In this document: one piece after another, positions 53,905 through 62,371 of the stretch
Layout of the letters: the number at the start of each line of letters is the position of its first letter
How positions within the stretch are numbered: the stretch's first letter is position 1
Origin: Leadbetterella sp964563435
GTDB lineage: Bacteria > Bacteroidota > Bacteroidia > Cytophagales > Spirosomataceae
Direction of reading: 5' to 3'
Assembly (NCBI GenBank): GCA_964563435.1
Contig: CAZLXI010000001.1
Span: forward strand, 176,259-240,258
DNA length: 64,000 bases
Position numbers and translations under genes: made by a program
The notes under the pieces: model-generated
Told to the model about the DNA's origin: nothing
Databases searched by the model: none
The model's input: only the letters and a program-made list of their open reading frames with translations

Positions 53905-56328
53905 TTATTCACTTCGCAATGCTCCAACCGGGTTGGCCACTGCTGCTTTCACCGCTTGCCAGCTGACTGTCAGTAAAGCAATCATTACGGCCGCCAATCC
54001 TGCCACAACAAACATCCACCACTGTATTTCTATCCGATACGCAAAATCCTCCAACCACTTGTTCATGGCCCACCACGCAATAGGAGAGGCTACGACGATG
54101 GCTATCAGTACAAGCCTGATGAAATCTGAGGATAGCATCTGTACGATATTGGCCACCGTTGCGCCCAGAACCTTTCGAATACCAATTTCTTTATTGCGGC
54201 GCTCCGCCGTAAAAGTGGCTAATCCAAACAATCCCAGGCAAGCGATAAAGATAGATAGTGATGCAAACACGATAAATACTTTCCCCATCTGCTGTTCGAC
54301 GCGATATACCTGGTTAAAAGCTTCATCCATAAAGTAGTAATTGAAGGGTTGTCCCGGGGCATATTGTTTCCACAATGCTTCGATCTGGCGCACGGTGTGC
54401 TTCACCTCACCACCACTGAGCCGGATGGCAGCAGCACCGATGTCTGCGCGTAGCAGCAATGCAAGAGGCGCGATATTGTCTCGTAGTGACTCAAAATGAA
54501 AATCGCTGACGACACCTACGATGGTAAATGACCGTTCTACCTGTTCATCTACTAACCCGTTTACTTTCTTTCCTATAGGATTATCATACCCTAATAATCT
54601 TATGGCTGCTTCATTGAAAATGACCGCCGATGAGTCAGTTGGAAAATCTTCGGAGAAATTCCGACCGTAGACCATCTCTAAATCTAAGGTGGCGGCATAG
54701 TCGGCATCCACCCACCAGGCCTGCATGTTGATTCCATTTTTACCTACTGAGCCTCCCCGGGGGAAAAACACATCATTTCTTCGTTCGGAAGGTGTTGGCA
54801 GATATCCGCTCCACGACATCCGATCCACAGCTGAAAGATCTTCCACATCTCGTTTAAATGCATTGGCCCGGGCATGTAAAGGTTGGGTGCCACCGATAAT
54901 AAGCACCTGGTCTTTGTTAAAACCTAATTGTTTATTCTGAATATAATGGAGCTGATGATAGATGACCCCAGTTCCCAAGATAAGCAGGATAGAAATGGTA
55001 AACTGGAAAACGACTAACAGGTTTCTGAATGACCAACCCTTGCCGGCCCGACCAGAGAATACCTTAAGGACGTGCAGAGGTTTAAATCCGGACAAGAAGA
55101 AGGCCGGATAGCTGCCTGCTAATAAACCCACCAATGTACCTCCCAGCAGCAAGAGCAGCCAAAATAACGGTACCTGATACGGAATACTGAGCTGTTTAGC
55201 CGCAAGGGTGTTAAAAAAGGGAAGAACTAACGCTGAAATTGCAACGGCTAGCGCTAAGGCAAGATAGCTAAGTAAAGTAGATTCGGTAAGGAACTGGATA
55301 ATCAGCGGTATCCTCGCCGAACCCAGGGTTTTGCGTATGCCCACTTCACGGGCCCGAGTGGTAGACCTGGCCGTGGTGAGATTCATAAAATTTACACAGG
55401 CAATCATAAGCAGAAAAAGTGCGACCACAGAAAAGACATACACGTAGTTCGCATTACCATTGGTTCCGATTTCTCCTGTTTTCTGTGAATGGAGGTGAAT
55501 ATCCGTAAGGGGGAACAGTGAATACCGGAGATCATTCCCCGCTGCCCTGAACTGGTCAAGGGTAACACCAAAATTCTGTTTTAACGTAGTACCGGCATAC
55601 TTCTCAATGATGGGATCAAAGTTCTTTTCGAAGTCAGCTTTGTTTATCCCAGGTTGTAAGCGAATATACGTGTGAAAACTATGAGTCACCCAGTCGGCAG
55701 CATCGTATCCGGGATACGACGACATGGAGAAAAACATAGTCACTCCGGCAAGATGTGATTGTACCGGAATGTCTGCTACCACGGCCGAAACACGAAAGGC
55801 TGTATTGTCAATAAGAAGCACCTGGTTAAGGGAAGGCTCATTTCCAAAATACTTTTTCGATGCTTCCTCTGTAAGCACCACCGCGTGTGGCTCAACCAGA
55901 GCAGAACCGATATCCCCGGCCATTACTGGCAAAGGAAACATCGCAAAGAATGTAGAATCCGCGTAAACAACGTTGACTTCTTTTTGGTTACCTTGTTGAT
56001 CTGCTCTACCGACCAGTGCCCCCTGCTGTGGTTTACGCATACGGGTAACCATCTCTACTTGCGGGTAATGGTTTTCAAGTACCCCGGCGAGTGGCGCAGA
56101 AACAGTGGCCATGCACATATCATCTGCTCCGAATTTGATGTCGGCATCAATTCTATATATCCGGTCGGCCTGTTCGACAAACCGGTCGTAACCCGATTCA
56201 TCTATAATATAAATAGCGATAATTAGGCAGCTCGCCAGGCCAATGGAAAGACCTGTTACGTTCAACCCAGTATAAAATGGTTGTCTAAATAAGTTTCGCC
56301 AGGCGGTTTTGAAATAATTTCTGATCAT
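53905..56328 (-). CDS. ABC permease, FtsX/MacB type (array member 3)
   Basis: An 807-residue permease, MIRNYFKTAWRNLFRQPFYTGLNVTGLSIGLASCLIIAIYIIDESGYDRF. The coupling motifs are 'RAREVGIRKTLGSARIPL' and 'RNKEIGIRKVLGATVANI'. The C-terminus is 'KAAVANPVGALRSE', with G in place of K. The first periplasmic domain includes 'VLTEEASKKYFGNEPSLNQVLLIDN', a diverged FGxxDPxG block (FGNEPSLNQ). It is the first of the tightly spaced block (members 3 to 7, gaps of 12-23 bases) and is preceded by a 100-base gap with a nested hairpin. Confidence 0.92.
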   Translation of the reverse strand: MIRNYFKTAWRNLFRQPFYTGLNVTGLSIGLASCLIIAIYIIDESGYDRFVEQADRIYRIDADIKFGADDMCMATVSAPLAGVLENHYPQVEMVTRMRKPQQGALVGRADQQGNQKEVNVVYADSTFFAMFPLPVMAGDIGSALVEPHAVVLTEEASKKYFGNEPSLNQVLLIDNTAFRVSAVVADIPVQSHLAGVTMFFSMSSYPGYDAADWVTHSFHTYIRLQPGINKADFEKNFDPIIEKYAGTTLKQNFGVTLDQFRAAGNDLRYSLFPLTDIHLHSQKTGEIGTNGNANYVYVFSVVALFLLMIACVNFMNLTTARSTTRAREVGIRKTLGSARIPLIIQFLTESTLLSYLALALAVAISALVLPFFNTLAAKQLSIPYQVPLFWLLLLLGGTLVGLLAGSYPAFFLSGFKPLHVLKVFSGRAGKGWSFRNLLVVFQFTISILLILGTGVIYHQLHYIQNKQLGFNKDQVLIIGGTQPLHARANAFKRDVEDLSAVDRMSWSGYLPTPSERRNDVFFPRGGSVGKNGINMQAWWVDADYAATLDLEMVYGRNFSEDFPTDSSAVIFNEAAIRLLGYDNPIGKKVNGLVDEQVERSFTIVGVVSDFHFESLRDNIAPLALLLRADIGAAAIRLSGGEVKHTVRQIEALWKQYAPGQPFNYYFMDEAFNQVYRVEQQMGKVFIVFASLSIFIACLGLFGLATFTAERRNKEIGIRKVLGATVANIVQMLSSDFIRLVLIAIVVASPIAWWAMNKWLEDFAYRIEIQWWMFVVAGLAAVMIALLTVSWQAVKAAVANPVGALRSE

Positions 56329-56367
56329 GGGTCTATATTTTTGCTTTTCCGTGATTTTGGTTTTTGT

Positions 56368-56409
56368 AAAGTTGCCCTGGACCCGCAGGTTTTACAGAAA
56401 AGCAACTTT
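56368..56409. other. Nested hairpin in the 100-base gap between array members 2 and 3
   Basis: AAAGTTGC (56368-56375) pairs with GCAACTTT (56402-56409), enclosing CCTG-gacccg-CAGG. No T run follows in the direction of transcription. It is a possible mRNA-stability or attenuation element. Confidence 0.5.
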
Positions 56410-56428
56410 CCGAAAAACGGCTGCCTGT

Positions 56429-58876
56429 TTATTCACTTCTCAATGCCTTCACCGGGCTGGCAAGCGCCGCCCGTATCGCCTGCCAGCTAATGGTGAGCAG
56501 TGAGATTGTCACGGCCACCAGACCTGCTATAGCAAACATCCACCATTTGATGTCGGTCCGGTAGGCGAAGTCCTCGAGCCACTTGTTCATGGCCCACCAT
56601 GCGATGGGTGTGGCTATCAGAATGGCTACCAGCACCAGCTTAACAAAATCCCGGGACAGCAGGGTCATAATACCTGCAGCGCTTGCACCCAAAACCTTGC
56701 GGATACCGATCTCCTTCGTACGCTGCTCGGTGATAAAAGCCGCCAGGCCGAACAAGCCCAGGCAGGCAATCAGGATAGCCAGTACCGCAAAGCAGCTGAA
56801 AATGCTTCCGGTGCGTTGTACACCGGCGTACATATTGGCGAAGCTTGTGTCCAGAAAGGTATAACGGATGGTTTGATTGGGAGAAAATGCCTTCCAGCGG
56901 GAGGTAATGGCGGCAATCGTTCCTTTCATGTCTGTTCCGCCTATCTTGACGGCCATTGTGGTGGGACTGTTGCCCAGCACCATACATAAAGCGCTTACTT
57001 CCTCCTTCATCGACTCAAAATTAAAATCTTCCACTACTCCCACCACGCGCATTTTTCTTCCGCCGTTGGTGATCTCAGCGCCGATGGGATCGTTCAGTTG
57101 AAGTGATTTGGCCAGCGTATGATTAATGACTGCCGCTTCGGAGTCAGTAGCCAGCCCCTTGCTGAAATTTCGCCCTTCGCGGAGCTTGATCCCCAGGGTT
57201 GGGATATAGTCTTCGTCGATTTGCCAAATCTGGCCGGGAACGGAAGCATCCTCGCTCACCTTTCCTTCTTTCCAGAAAGAATTTCCGTTCCTTTTTACGC
57301 CATCCATCTTTACGGGCAGGTAGTCACTGACCGATACCTGCTGCACCTGCGGAATATCGCTGAGTGACTCCTTCAGAGTTTGCAGCTGCTCTCCCAACGT
57401 ATGTGTTCCCTGGATGATCATCACCTGGTCTTTCTCAAAACCGATCTTCCGGTTCAGGATATAATGCATCTGGCTGTTGATAATGAGCGTTCCCACAATG
57501 AGGATAACAGAAGTAGTAAACTGAAACACCACCAGCCCGTTTCTCAAAACAGGATTGCCCGTTCCGCGGCTATGCTGACCTTTCAGCACCTGTACAGGCC
57601 GGAATCCCGACAGGTAAACGGCCGGATAGAGCCCTGCGAGTAGCCCGACGCCTGTTGCTGAAACAAGGATAGCCGGAGCGAACCACCCGTTTTTCCAGGG
57701 AAAGGCCAGGTGCTTATCGGCCAGCTGATTAAAGAGCGGCAGAAAAAGCCAGGCCAATATAACGCCCAGTAAGAAAGACAGTGCGCTATAGAGAATGGAT
57801 TCGGTCAGGAACTGGGCCAGCAGCCCGCTGCGGTGCGAACCCGCCACTTTCCGTAAACCTACTTCCTTTGCACGGCCCGCAGATTTGGCAGTAGACAGGT
57901 TGATGAAATTGATACAGGCTATGAGCAGGATAAACCCTGCGATCCCTCCGAAAAGCCACACAAAACGAATATCGCCCTTTGCATTAGCTTCATTATACTC
58001 CCGTAAATCACCCGAATGCAAATGAATATCGGATACAGGCTGAAGCATAAGTTTAGCAGTAGCGATCCGTTCAGGCACCTGACGGCCTGCCGCTTTGATG
58101 GCGGGAATCCAGTAGTTGTCCAATACACTTCGGGTCATCTTGGCACTCAGCTGATCGCGGTCAGTGCCGGGCCTGATCTTAAAATAAGTGATATAATTGC
58201 TCCCCATCCAATTGGTTTGCTCACCGGTATAGAAAGGCTCCCCTGACAAAGACAGGAAAAAATCGTACCCGCATAAATGAGAATTCGTGGGGATGTCTTC
58301 GAGAACTCCTTTTACGGTATATGGTTTACTTTTGTTATTGTTCAGGTAGATCACCTTGCCCACCGGATTACCTTCGGGGAAAAATTTCTTTGCTTTGGAG
58401 GCAATCATCACCACGGTATTGGGTTCGGTGAGTGCAGCGCGCGGGTTGCCGTCGTCCATGGGAAGGTGCAGAATATCCAGGAGTTCCTGATCTGCGTAAA
58501 CGAAACCTCTTTCATAAACGCTTTCGGGATGCCGGTCGGTGGAAACCTGGTTACTTCCTGCCCCGAACAGCGGGTTGGGCAACAGGCGGCCTGCCTGCAG
58601 GATTTCGGGGAAGTCAGCTTTAAGTGCCGCCGCCAGGGGAGCCTGAAGGGCAAGGCCCTTCTGCACATTCCCCTCGTCATCATTGAACTGACCTACGGCC
58701 CTGAAAATCTGTTCTTCATCCGGGTAAGACCGGTCATAGCCGGTTTCATGAACAATGTAGAGGCTTATTAAAATACAGGCCGCGATGCTGAAGGCAAAGC
58801 CTCCGACTTTAATGAAGGAATACAACTTGTGCTTCACAAGATTCCGCCACGCGATTTTGAAATAATTCCGGATCAT
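56429..58876 (-). CDS. ABC permease, FtsX/MacB type (array member 2)
   Basis: An 815-residue permease, MIRNYFKIAWRNLVKHKLYSFIKVGGFAFSIAACILISLYIVHETGYDRS. The coupling motifs are 'RAKEVGLRKVAGSHRSGL' and 'RTKEIGIRKVLGASAAGI'. The C-terminus reads 'RAALASPVKALRSE', with S for the otherwise invariant N of ANPV. The first periplasmic domain shows 'MIASKAKKFFPEGNPVGKVIYLNN', in which the usual aspartate is replaced. About 100 bases separate it from members 1 and 3 on each side. Confidence 0.93.
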   Translation of the reverse strand: MIRNYFKIAWRNLVKHKLYSFIKVGGFAFSIAACILISLYIVHETGYDRSYPDEEQIFRAVGQFNDDEGNVQKGLALQAPLAAALKADFPEILQAGRLLPNPLFGAGSNQVSTDRHPESVYERGFVYADQELLDILHLPMDDGNPRAALTEPNTVVMIASKAKKFFPEGNPVGKVIYLNNNKSKPYTVKGVLEDIPTNSHLCGYDFFLSLSGEPFYTGEQTNWMGSNYITYFKIRPGTDRDQLSAKMTRSVLDNYWIPAIKAAGRQVPERIATAKLMLQPVSDIHLHSGDLREYNEANAKGDIRFVWLFGGIAGFILLIACINFINLSTAKSAGRAKEVGLRKVAGSHRSGLLAQFLTESILYSALSFLLGVILAWLFLPLFNQLADKHLAFPWKNGWFAPAILVSATGVGLLAGLYPAVYLSGFRPVQVLKGQHSRGTGNPVLRNGLVVFQFTTSVILIVGTLIINSQMHYILNRKIGFEKDQVMIIQGTHTLGEQLQTLKESLSDIPQVQQVSVSDYLPVKMDGVKRNGNSFWKEGKVSEDASVPGQIWQIDEDYIPTLGIKLREGRNFSKGLATDSEAAVINHTLAKSLQLNDPIGAEITNGGRKMRVVGVVEDFNFESMKEEVSALCMVLGNSPTTMAVKIGGTDMKGTIAAITSRWKAFSPNQTIRYTFLDTSFANMYAGVQRTGSIFSCFAVLAILIACLGLFGLAAFITEQRTKEIGIRKVLGASAAGIMTLLSRDFVKLVLVAILIATPIAWWAMNKWLEDFAYRTDIKWWMFAIAGLVAVTISLLTISWQAIRAALASPVKALRSE

Positions 58877-58977
58877 ATCTATATTCGTTTAGAGCTTTTT
58901 CTTTTGTGGGTTTTATGATTCCCGTTTTTGATATATACTGCTTTGAAAAATACAGCTTGTCAGAAAGCATCAATCCC

Positions 58978-61365
58978 CTATTCGCTTCTCAATGACTTCA
59001 CCGGATTAGCCAGTGCCGCTTTGACGGCCTGAAAGCTTACAGTAATTATCGCTATACCAATTGACAATAGACCAATCAATGCAAAAAGCCACCACTTCAT
59101 TTCTACCCGGTAATGAAAGTCTTTCAGCCACTGGGTCATCAGATACCAGGCTACAGGTGCCGCTATCACAAAAGATATGGCCACCAACCTGAGAAAATCT
59201 ATGGATAAGAGCAGTGAGAGGTTAGTCAGGCCTGCGCCCAGCACCTTTCTGACGCCAATCTCCTTTATACGGCTGGCGGCAGTATAGGCTGAGAGCCCGA
59301 AGAGGCCCAGGCAGGAAATAAAGGTAGCCAGGACACCAAACAACATAGCCAGTTTGCCGGTGAAGCGGGTACCTTTAAACATCGCATCGTACTGCTCATC
59401 CAGGAAATTATAACTAAACGGCAAGCTGCTGTCATATGACTTTACCACCGTTTCCAGTTGCTTTAGCCGGTCGCTGATTTCAGCACCGGGCGCTAATTTT
59501 ACATAGATGCTCCCGCCCCAGGCAGAAATCTGTTCAGGTGACATGGAAAAAAACATCAGTGGCTGATCGGCACCATAAAGGTCATTATATACGAAGGGTC
59601 TAGTAATCCCGATAATGTTATAATTTTCATTGCCCCGGAAAATACTTTTACCTACTTTACCTTCTTCTCCCATCAGACGGGCAAAAGCATCGTTAACGAT
59701 AATATTATTCCCGTTTTCGGAAGCGTCTTTGAAGTTCCTGCCCCCGGCCAGCTCAAGGTCAAGGAGAGGTAGTACAGCGGCGTCTACTCCCATAAAACTG
59801 ATAAGGGGATCCTGCGAATCGTCCTTGCCCGGCCAGCTGAAGCCGCCGCCGTTGGAATAAACCCCCAAAATGCTGGAAGTAGCGATAGCCACGTCCGTTA
59901 CCACTCCTTTACTCTTCAGCTCCTGCTTCAGTGCATCCAGTTTGTAGATAAGCTGCCCGGATGTAGAAATAGACATCACCATATTCAGATCATACCCCAG
60001 GTCACGGTTACGGGCATGATTAATCTGGCTGTAAATCACTGCCACACATACCATCAGAACGATAGCTACCGAAAACTGGGTAATCACCAGCCCCTTCCGT
60101 ATAAATCCTGCGCCATCTATACGGCTGCTTTTTCGTTTCTTCTTAAGGGCATTCAGCGGGTTAAAGGAAGAAAGATAAATGCTGGGGTAAGAACCCGCCA
60201 GAATACCGCAAAAAAGCCCGATGGCCAGGAGTCCTCCGAAGGTTGCGGGCGTAAACAGCCGGAAGGAAAGGTCCATTTCCAGCATTCTTCCGAACAGGGG
60301 AACTGCTATATACAATACAAGAATGGCCAATACGAGCGCTAACATGGCCGTAAGAATACTTTCCAGCATAAACTGCCCCATTATCTGGGGGCGGGAAGCC
60401 CCTACTACTTTCTTCAGGCCTATTTCTTTGGCTCTCCTCTCACTGCGGGCAGTAGAAAGGTTCATAAAATTGATGCAGGCAATGATCAGAATGATAACTC
60501 CTATCATTCCGAAAAGCCGGATGTATTTGATATTGCCTTCACCCGGCTGTTCAACCCCGTTTTTGAAACTATTATACACGGAAAGACGTGTGATCGGGTA
60601 CAGAAATACTTCGTGACTGACCGACTGCCCGGATTTTTCTTTTACCAGCGGTTTCAGTTTCTGATTGACCGTCGCCAAAGATGCCTGCTCCTCCAGTTTT
60701 GCATATGTACGGATCCCGCACTGCCCCCAGCCGCTCCAGCTACGGACAAAACTGCTGTCCTGAAAGGCTTTATTCATCGAAATGATAAATCCGGGTTTTA
60801 TAGTGATATTTTCATCCGGGAAATCATATACTTTCTTTACGGTAAAAAGATCCTTTTTATTGAAACTTACCACCTGGTCAATGGGATTACTATCTTTAAA
60901 AAGGGTTTTGGCCAGTTCCGAAGACAGAGCTATCTGATTGGGATTTCCTGCTGAATAATCTGTCGATTCACTCACTGTAGGGTAAGAAAGAATATCAAAA
61001 AAAGAGCTGTCGGCGTACAAACCGCTCCTGGACAAAAACGTATCGCCCACACCCAGCACGCCACCGTGATCCAGCACGCGGGCGACCGCATCAAAACCCG
61101 GCACCTCCCGGTACATGGCTGCTGCCAACGGTCCTGAAGTGGAGCTGAAGGTCATGATGTCATCACCGTACTGCTGGTTATTTTTGACGATATACACCTG
61201 CTCATGATCCTCAAAATACCGGTTGGTTTCGTACTTGTACTGAATCCATAAAAAGATCAGCGAAGAACATACTATTCCGATGGTCAGACCCAGGATATTG
61301 AGGGCGGAAAATCCCTTTTCGCGGATCAGGTTTCTCCAGGCGATTTTAGAATAATTTCGGATCAT
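58978..61365 (-). CDS. ABC permease, FtsX/MacB type (array member 1)
   Basis: The first permease of the array (795 residues), 103 bases after the proximal ATPase. Layout: helix 1 (about 20-43), periplasmic MacB-like domain (45-280), helices 2-4 (about 282-304, 332-355, 372-392), helix 5 (427-446), second periplasmic domain (450-668), and helices 6-8 (670-692, 725-745, 759-778). It is a doubled MacB fold in one chain. The coupling motifs EIGLKKVVGA (near 315) and EIGVRKVLGA (near 702) sit after helices 2 and 6, where FtsX-type permeases contact the ATPase. MIRNYSKIAWRNLIREKG replaces the usual MIRNYFK. Such permeases transmit ATPase motion to the periplasm (mechanotransmission) and work with adaptor and TolC partners. 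The substrate is unknown. Confidence 0.93.
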   Translation of the reverse strand: MIRNYSKIAWRNLIREKGFSALNILGLTIGIVCSSLIFLWIQYKYETNRYFEDHEQVYIVKNNQQYGDDIMTFSSTSGPLAAAMYREVPGFDAVARVLDHGGVLGVGDTFLSRSGLYADSSFFDILSYPTVSESTDYSAGNPNQIALSSELAKTLFKDSNPIDQVVSFNKKDLFTVKKVYDFPDENITIKPGFIISMNKAFQDSSFVRSWSGWGQCGIRTYAKLEEQASLATVNQKLKPLVKEKSGQSVSHEVFLYPITRLSVYNSFKNGVEQPGEGNIKYIRLFGMIGVIILIIACINFMNLSTARSERRAKEIGLKKVVGASRPQIMGQFMLESILTAMLALVLAILVLYIAVPLFGRMLEMDLSFRLFTPATFGGLLAIGLFCGILAGSYPSIYLSSFNPLNALKKKRKSSRIDGAGFIRKGLVITQFSVAIVLMVCVAVIYSQINHARNRDLGYDLNMVMSISTSGQLIYKLDALKQELKSKGVVTDVAIATSSILGVYSNGGGFSWPGKDDSQDPLISFMGVDAAVLPLLDLELAGGRNFKDASENGNNIIVNDAFARLMGEEGKVGKSIFRGNENYNIIGITRPFVYNDLYGADQPLMFFSMSPEQISAWGGSIYVKLAPGAEISDRLKQLETVVKSYDSSLPFSYNFLDEQYDAMFKGTRFTGKLAMLFGVLATFISCLGLFGLSAYTAASRIKEIGVRKVLGAGLTNLSLLLSIDFLRLVAISFVIAAPVAWYLMTQWLKDFHYRVEMKWWLFALIGLLSIGIAIITVSFQAVKAALANPVKSLRSE

Positions 61366-61468
61366 AATCTCATCTGTTAATAGCTTTTTCTTTTGTGTTT
61401 TCTGAATACATTACCCAAATTTAACCTGACACGCCCTGATTAAAATCACGGTCTGCAGATGGCAACTC

Positions 61469-62146
61469 TCAGCTCAATATATTCTCCGTCACCGTCTGCC
61501 CGTCGAGCATCCGGATAACCCGGTGACTGTATTTGGCGTCATGCTCGCTGTGTGTCACCATGATGACCGTAGTGCCCTGCTCGTTCAGCTCGGTGAGGAG
61601 CTGCATCACTTCGTTACCGTTGCTGCTGTCAAGGTTACCGGTGGGCTCATCGGCCAGGATCAGCTTAGGGTGGTTCACCACCGCACGGGCCACGGCCACC
61701 CGCTGCTGCTGACCGCCGGAGAGCTGCTGCGGAAAGTGGTTGCGGCGGTGCATGATCTGCATTTTGTCGAGCACCTCTTCCACCCTTTTTTTCCGGTCTG
61801 CAGGCTTCACACCCGTATAGATCAGCGGCAGCTCCACGTTTTCAAACACCGTCAGCTCATCGATCAGGTTAAAGCTCTGGAACACAAAGCCGATGTTATG
61901 CTTGCGCAGGTCGGCGCGCTTGCGCTCGTTGTAGCCGGCTATTTCGGTGCCATTAAAGACAAAACTGCCACCGTCGGGGTCATCCAGCAGGCCGAGAATG
62001 TTCAGGAGGGTCGACTTGCCGCAGCCGCTGGGGCCCATGACGGCTACAAATTCCCCTTCTTTCACTTCCAGCGAGAGCTTATTCAGGGCAATGGTCTCTA
62101 CCTCTTCGGTGCGGTAGTATTTTTCGAGATCGGTGATTTTTATCAT
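61469..62146 (-). CDS. ABC transporter ATPase (MacB/LolD type), proximal
   Basis: A 225-residue nucleotide-binding subunit. It has Walker A GPSGCGKST (38-46), a Q-loop in 'GFVFQSFNLIDELTVFEN', signature 'LSGGQQQRVAVARAVVNHP', Walker B 'LILADEPTGNLDSSNG' and the H-loop in 'IMVTHSEHD'. The pattern is the MacB-NBD/LolD clade. The frame continues to 62167, but the ATG at 62146 (MIKITDLEKYY) gives the family start, and the extension lies inside a palindromic element. It is the first of two ATPase genes in the array and sits between the HlyD adaptor and the ten permeases. Confidence 0.96.
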   Translation of the reverse strand: MIKITDLEKYYRTEEVETIALNKLSLEVKEGEFVAVMGPSGCGKSTLLNILGLLDDPDGGSFVFNGTEIAGYNERKRADLRKHNIGFVFQSFNLIDELTVFENVELPLIYTGVKPADRKKRVEEVLDKMQIMHRRNHFPQQLSGGQQQRVAVARAVVNHPKLILADEPTGNLDSSNGNEVMQLLTELNEQGTTVIMVTHSEHDAKYSHRVIRMLDGQTVTENILS

Positions 62147-62152
62147 TTTGTT

Positions 62153-62368
62153 AACCATATTAGGCATATAAGAATTTTTTAAATTGAATCGCTACAGTTT
62201 AATTTTTGCTCTACCCGGCATATCTGTCATTTAAGTGAACAGTTAAAAGTGAACAGTTAAAAGTTATGGAACAATTAGTTTATAATATGAAAGCTTGTTC
62301 CGTAACTTTTCACCGCAGCGGCGGACCGTTTTTAGTTTTTCACTTAAACTTATATGCGTTGTATTATT
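62153..62368. repeat. Long palindromic element, copy C (arms separated and decayed)
   Basis: The left arm AACCATATTAGGCATATAAG (62153-62172) is close to the arms of copies A, B and D. The right partner AACTTATATGC (62347-62357) then diverges from the expected sequence. About 170 bases lie between the arms, including a 14-bp tandem repeat (AGTGAACAGTTAAA, 62234-62261) and a gc-rich stretch like that in repeat copy 1. It is either an old copy or one split by insertion. It occupies the 225-base gap between HlyD and the ATPase. Confidence 0.6.
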
Positions 62369-62371
62369 CCA

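Noticed and set aside
36827..61365. Possible frameshifts or pseudogenes within the permease array
   Set aside because: Each of the ten genes runs uninterrupted from an N-terminal MIRNY-like or MIKAF start to an LRSE/LRTE end, with both coupling motifs present.
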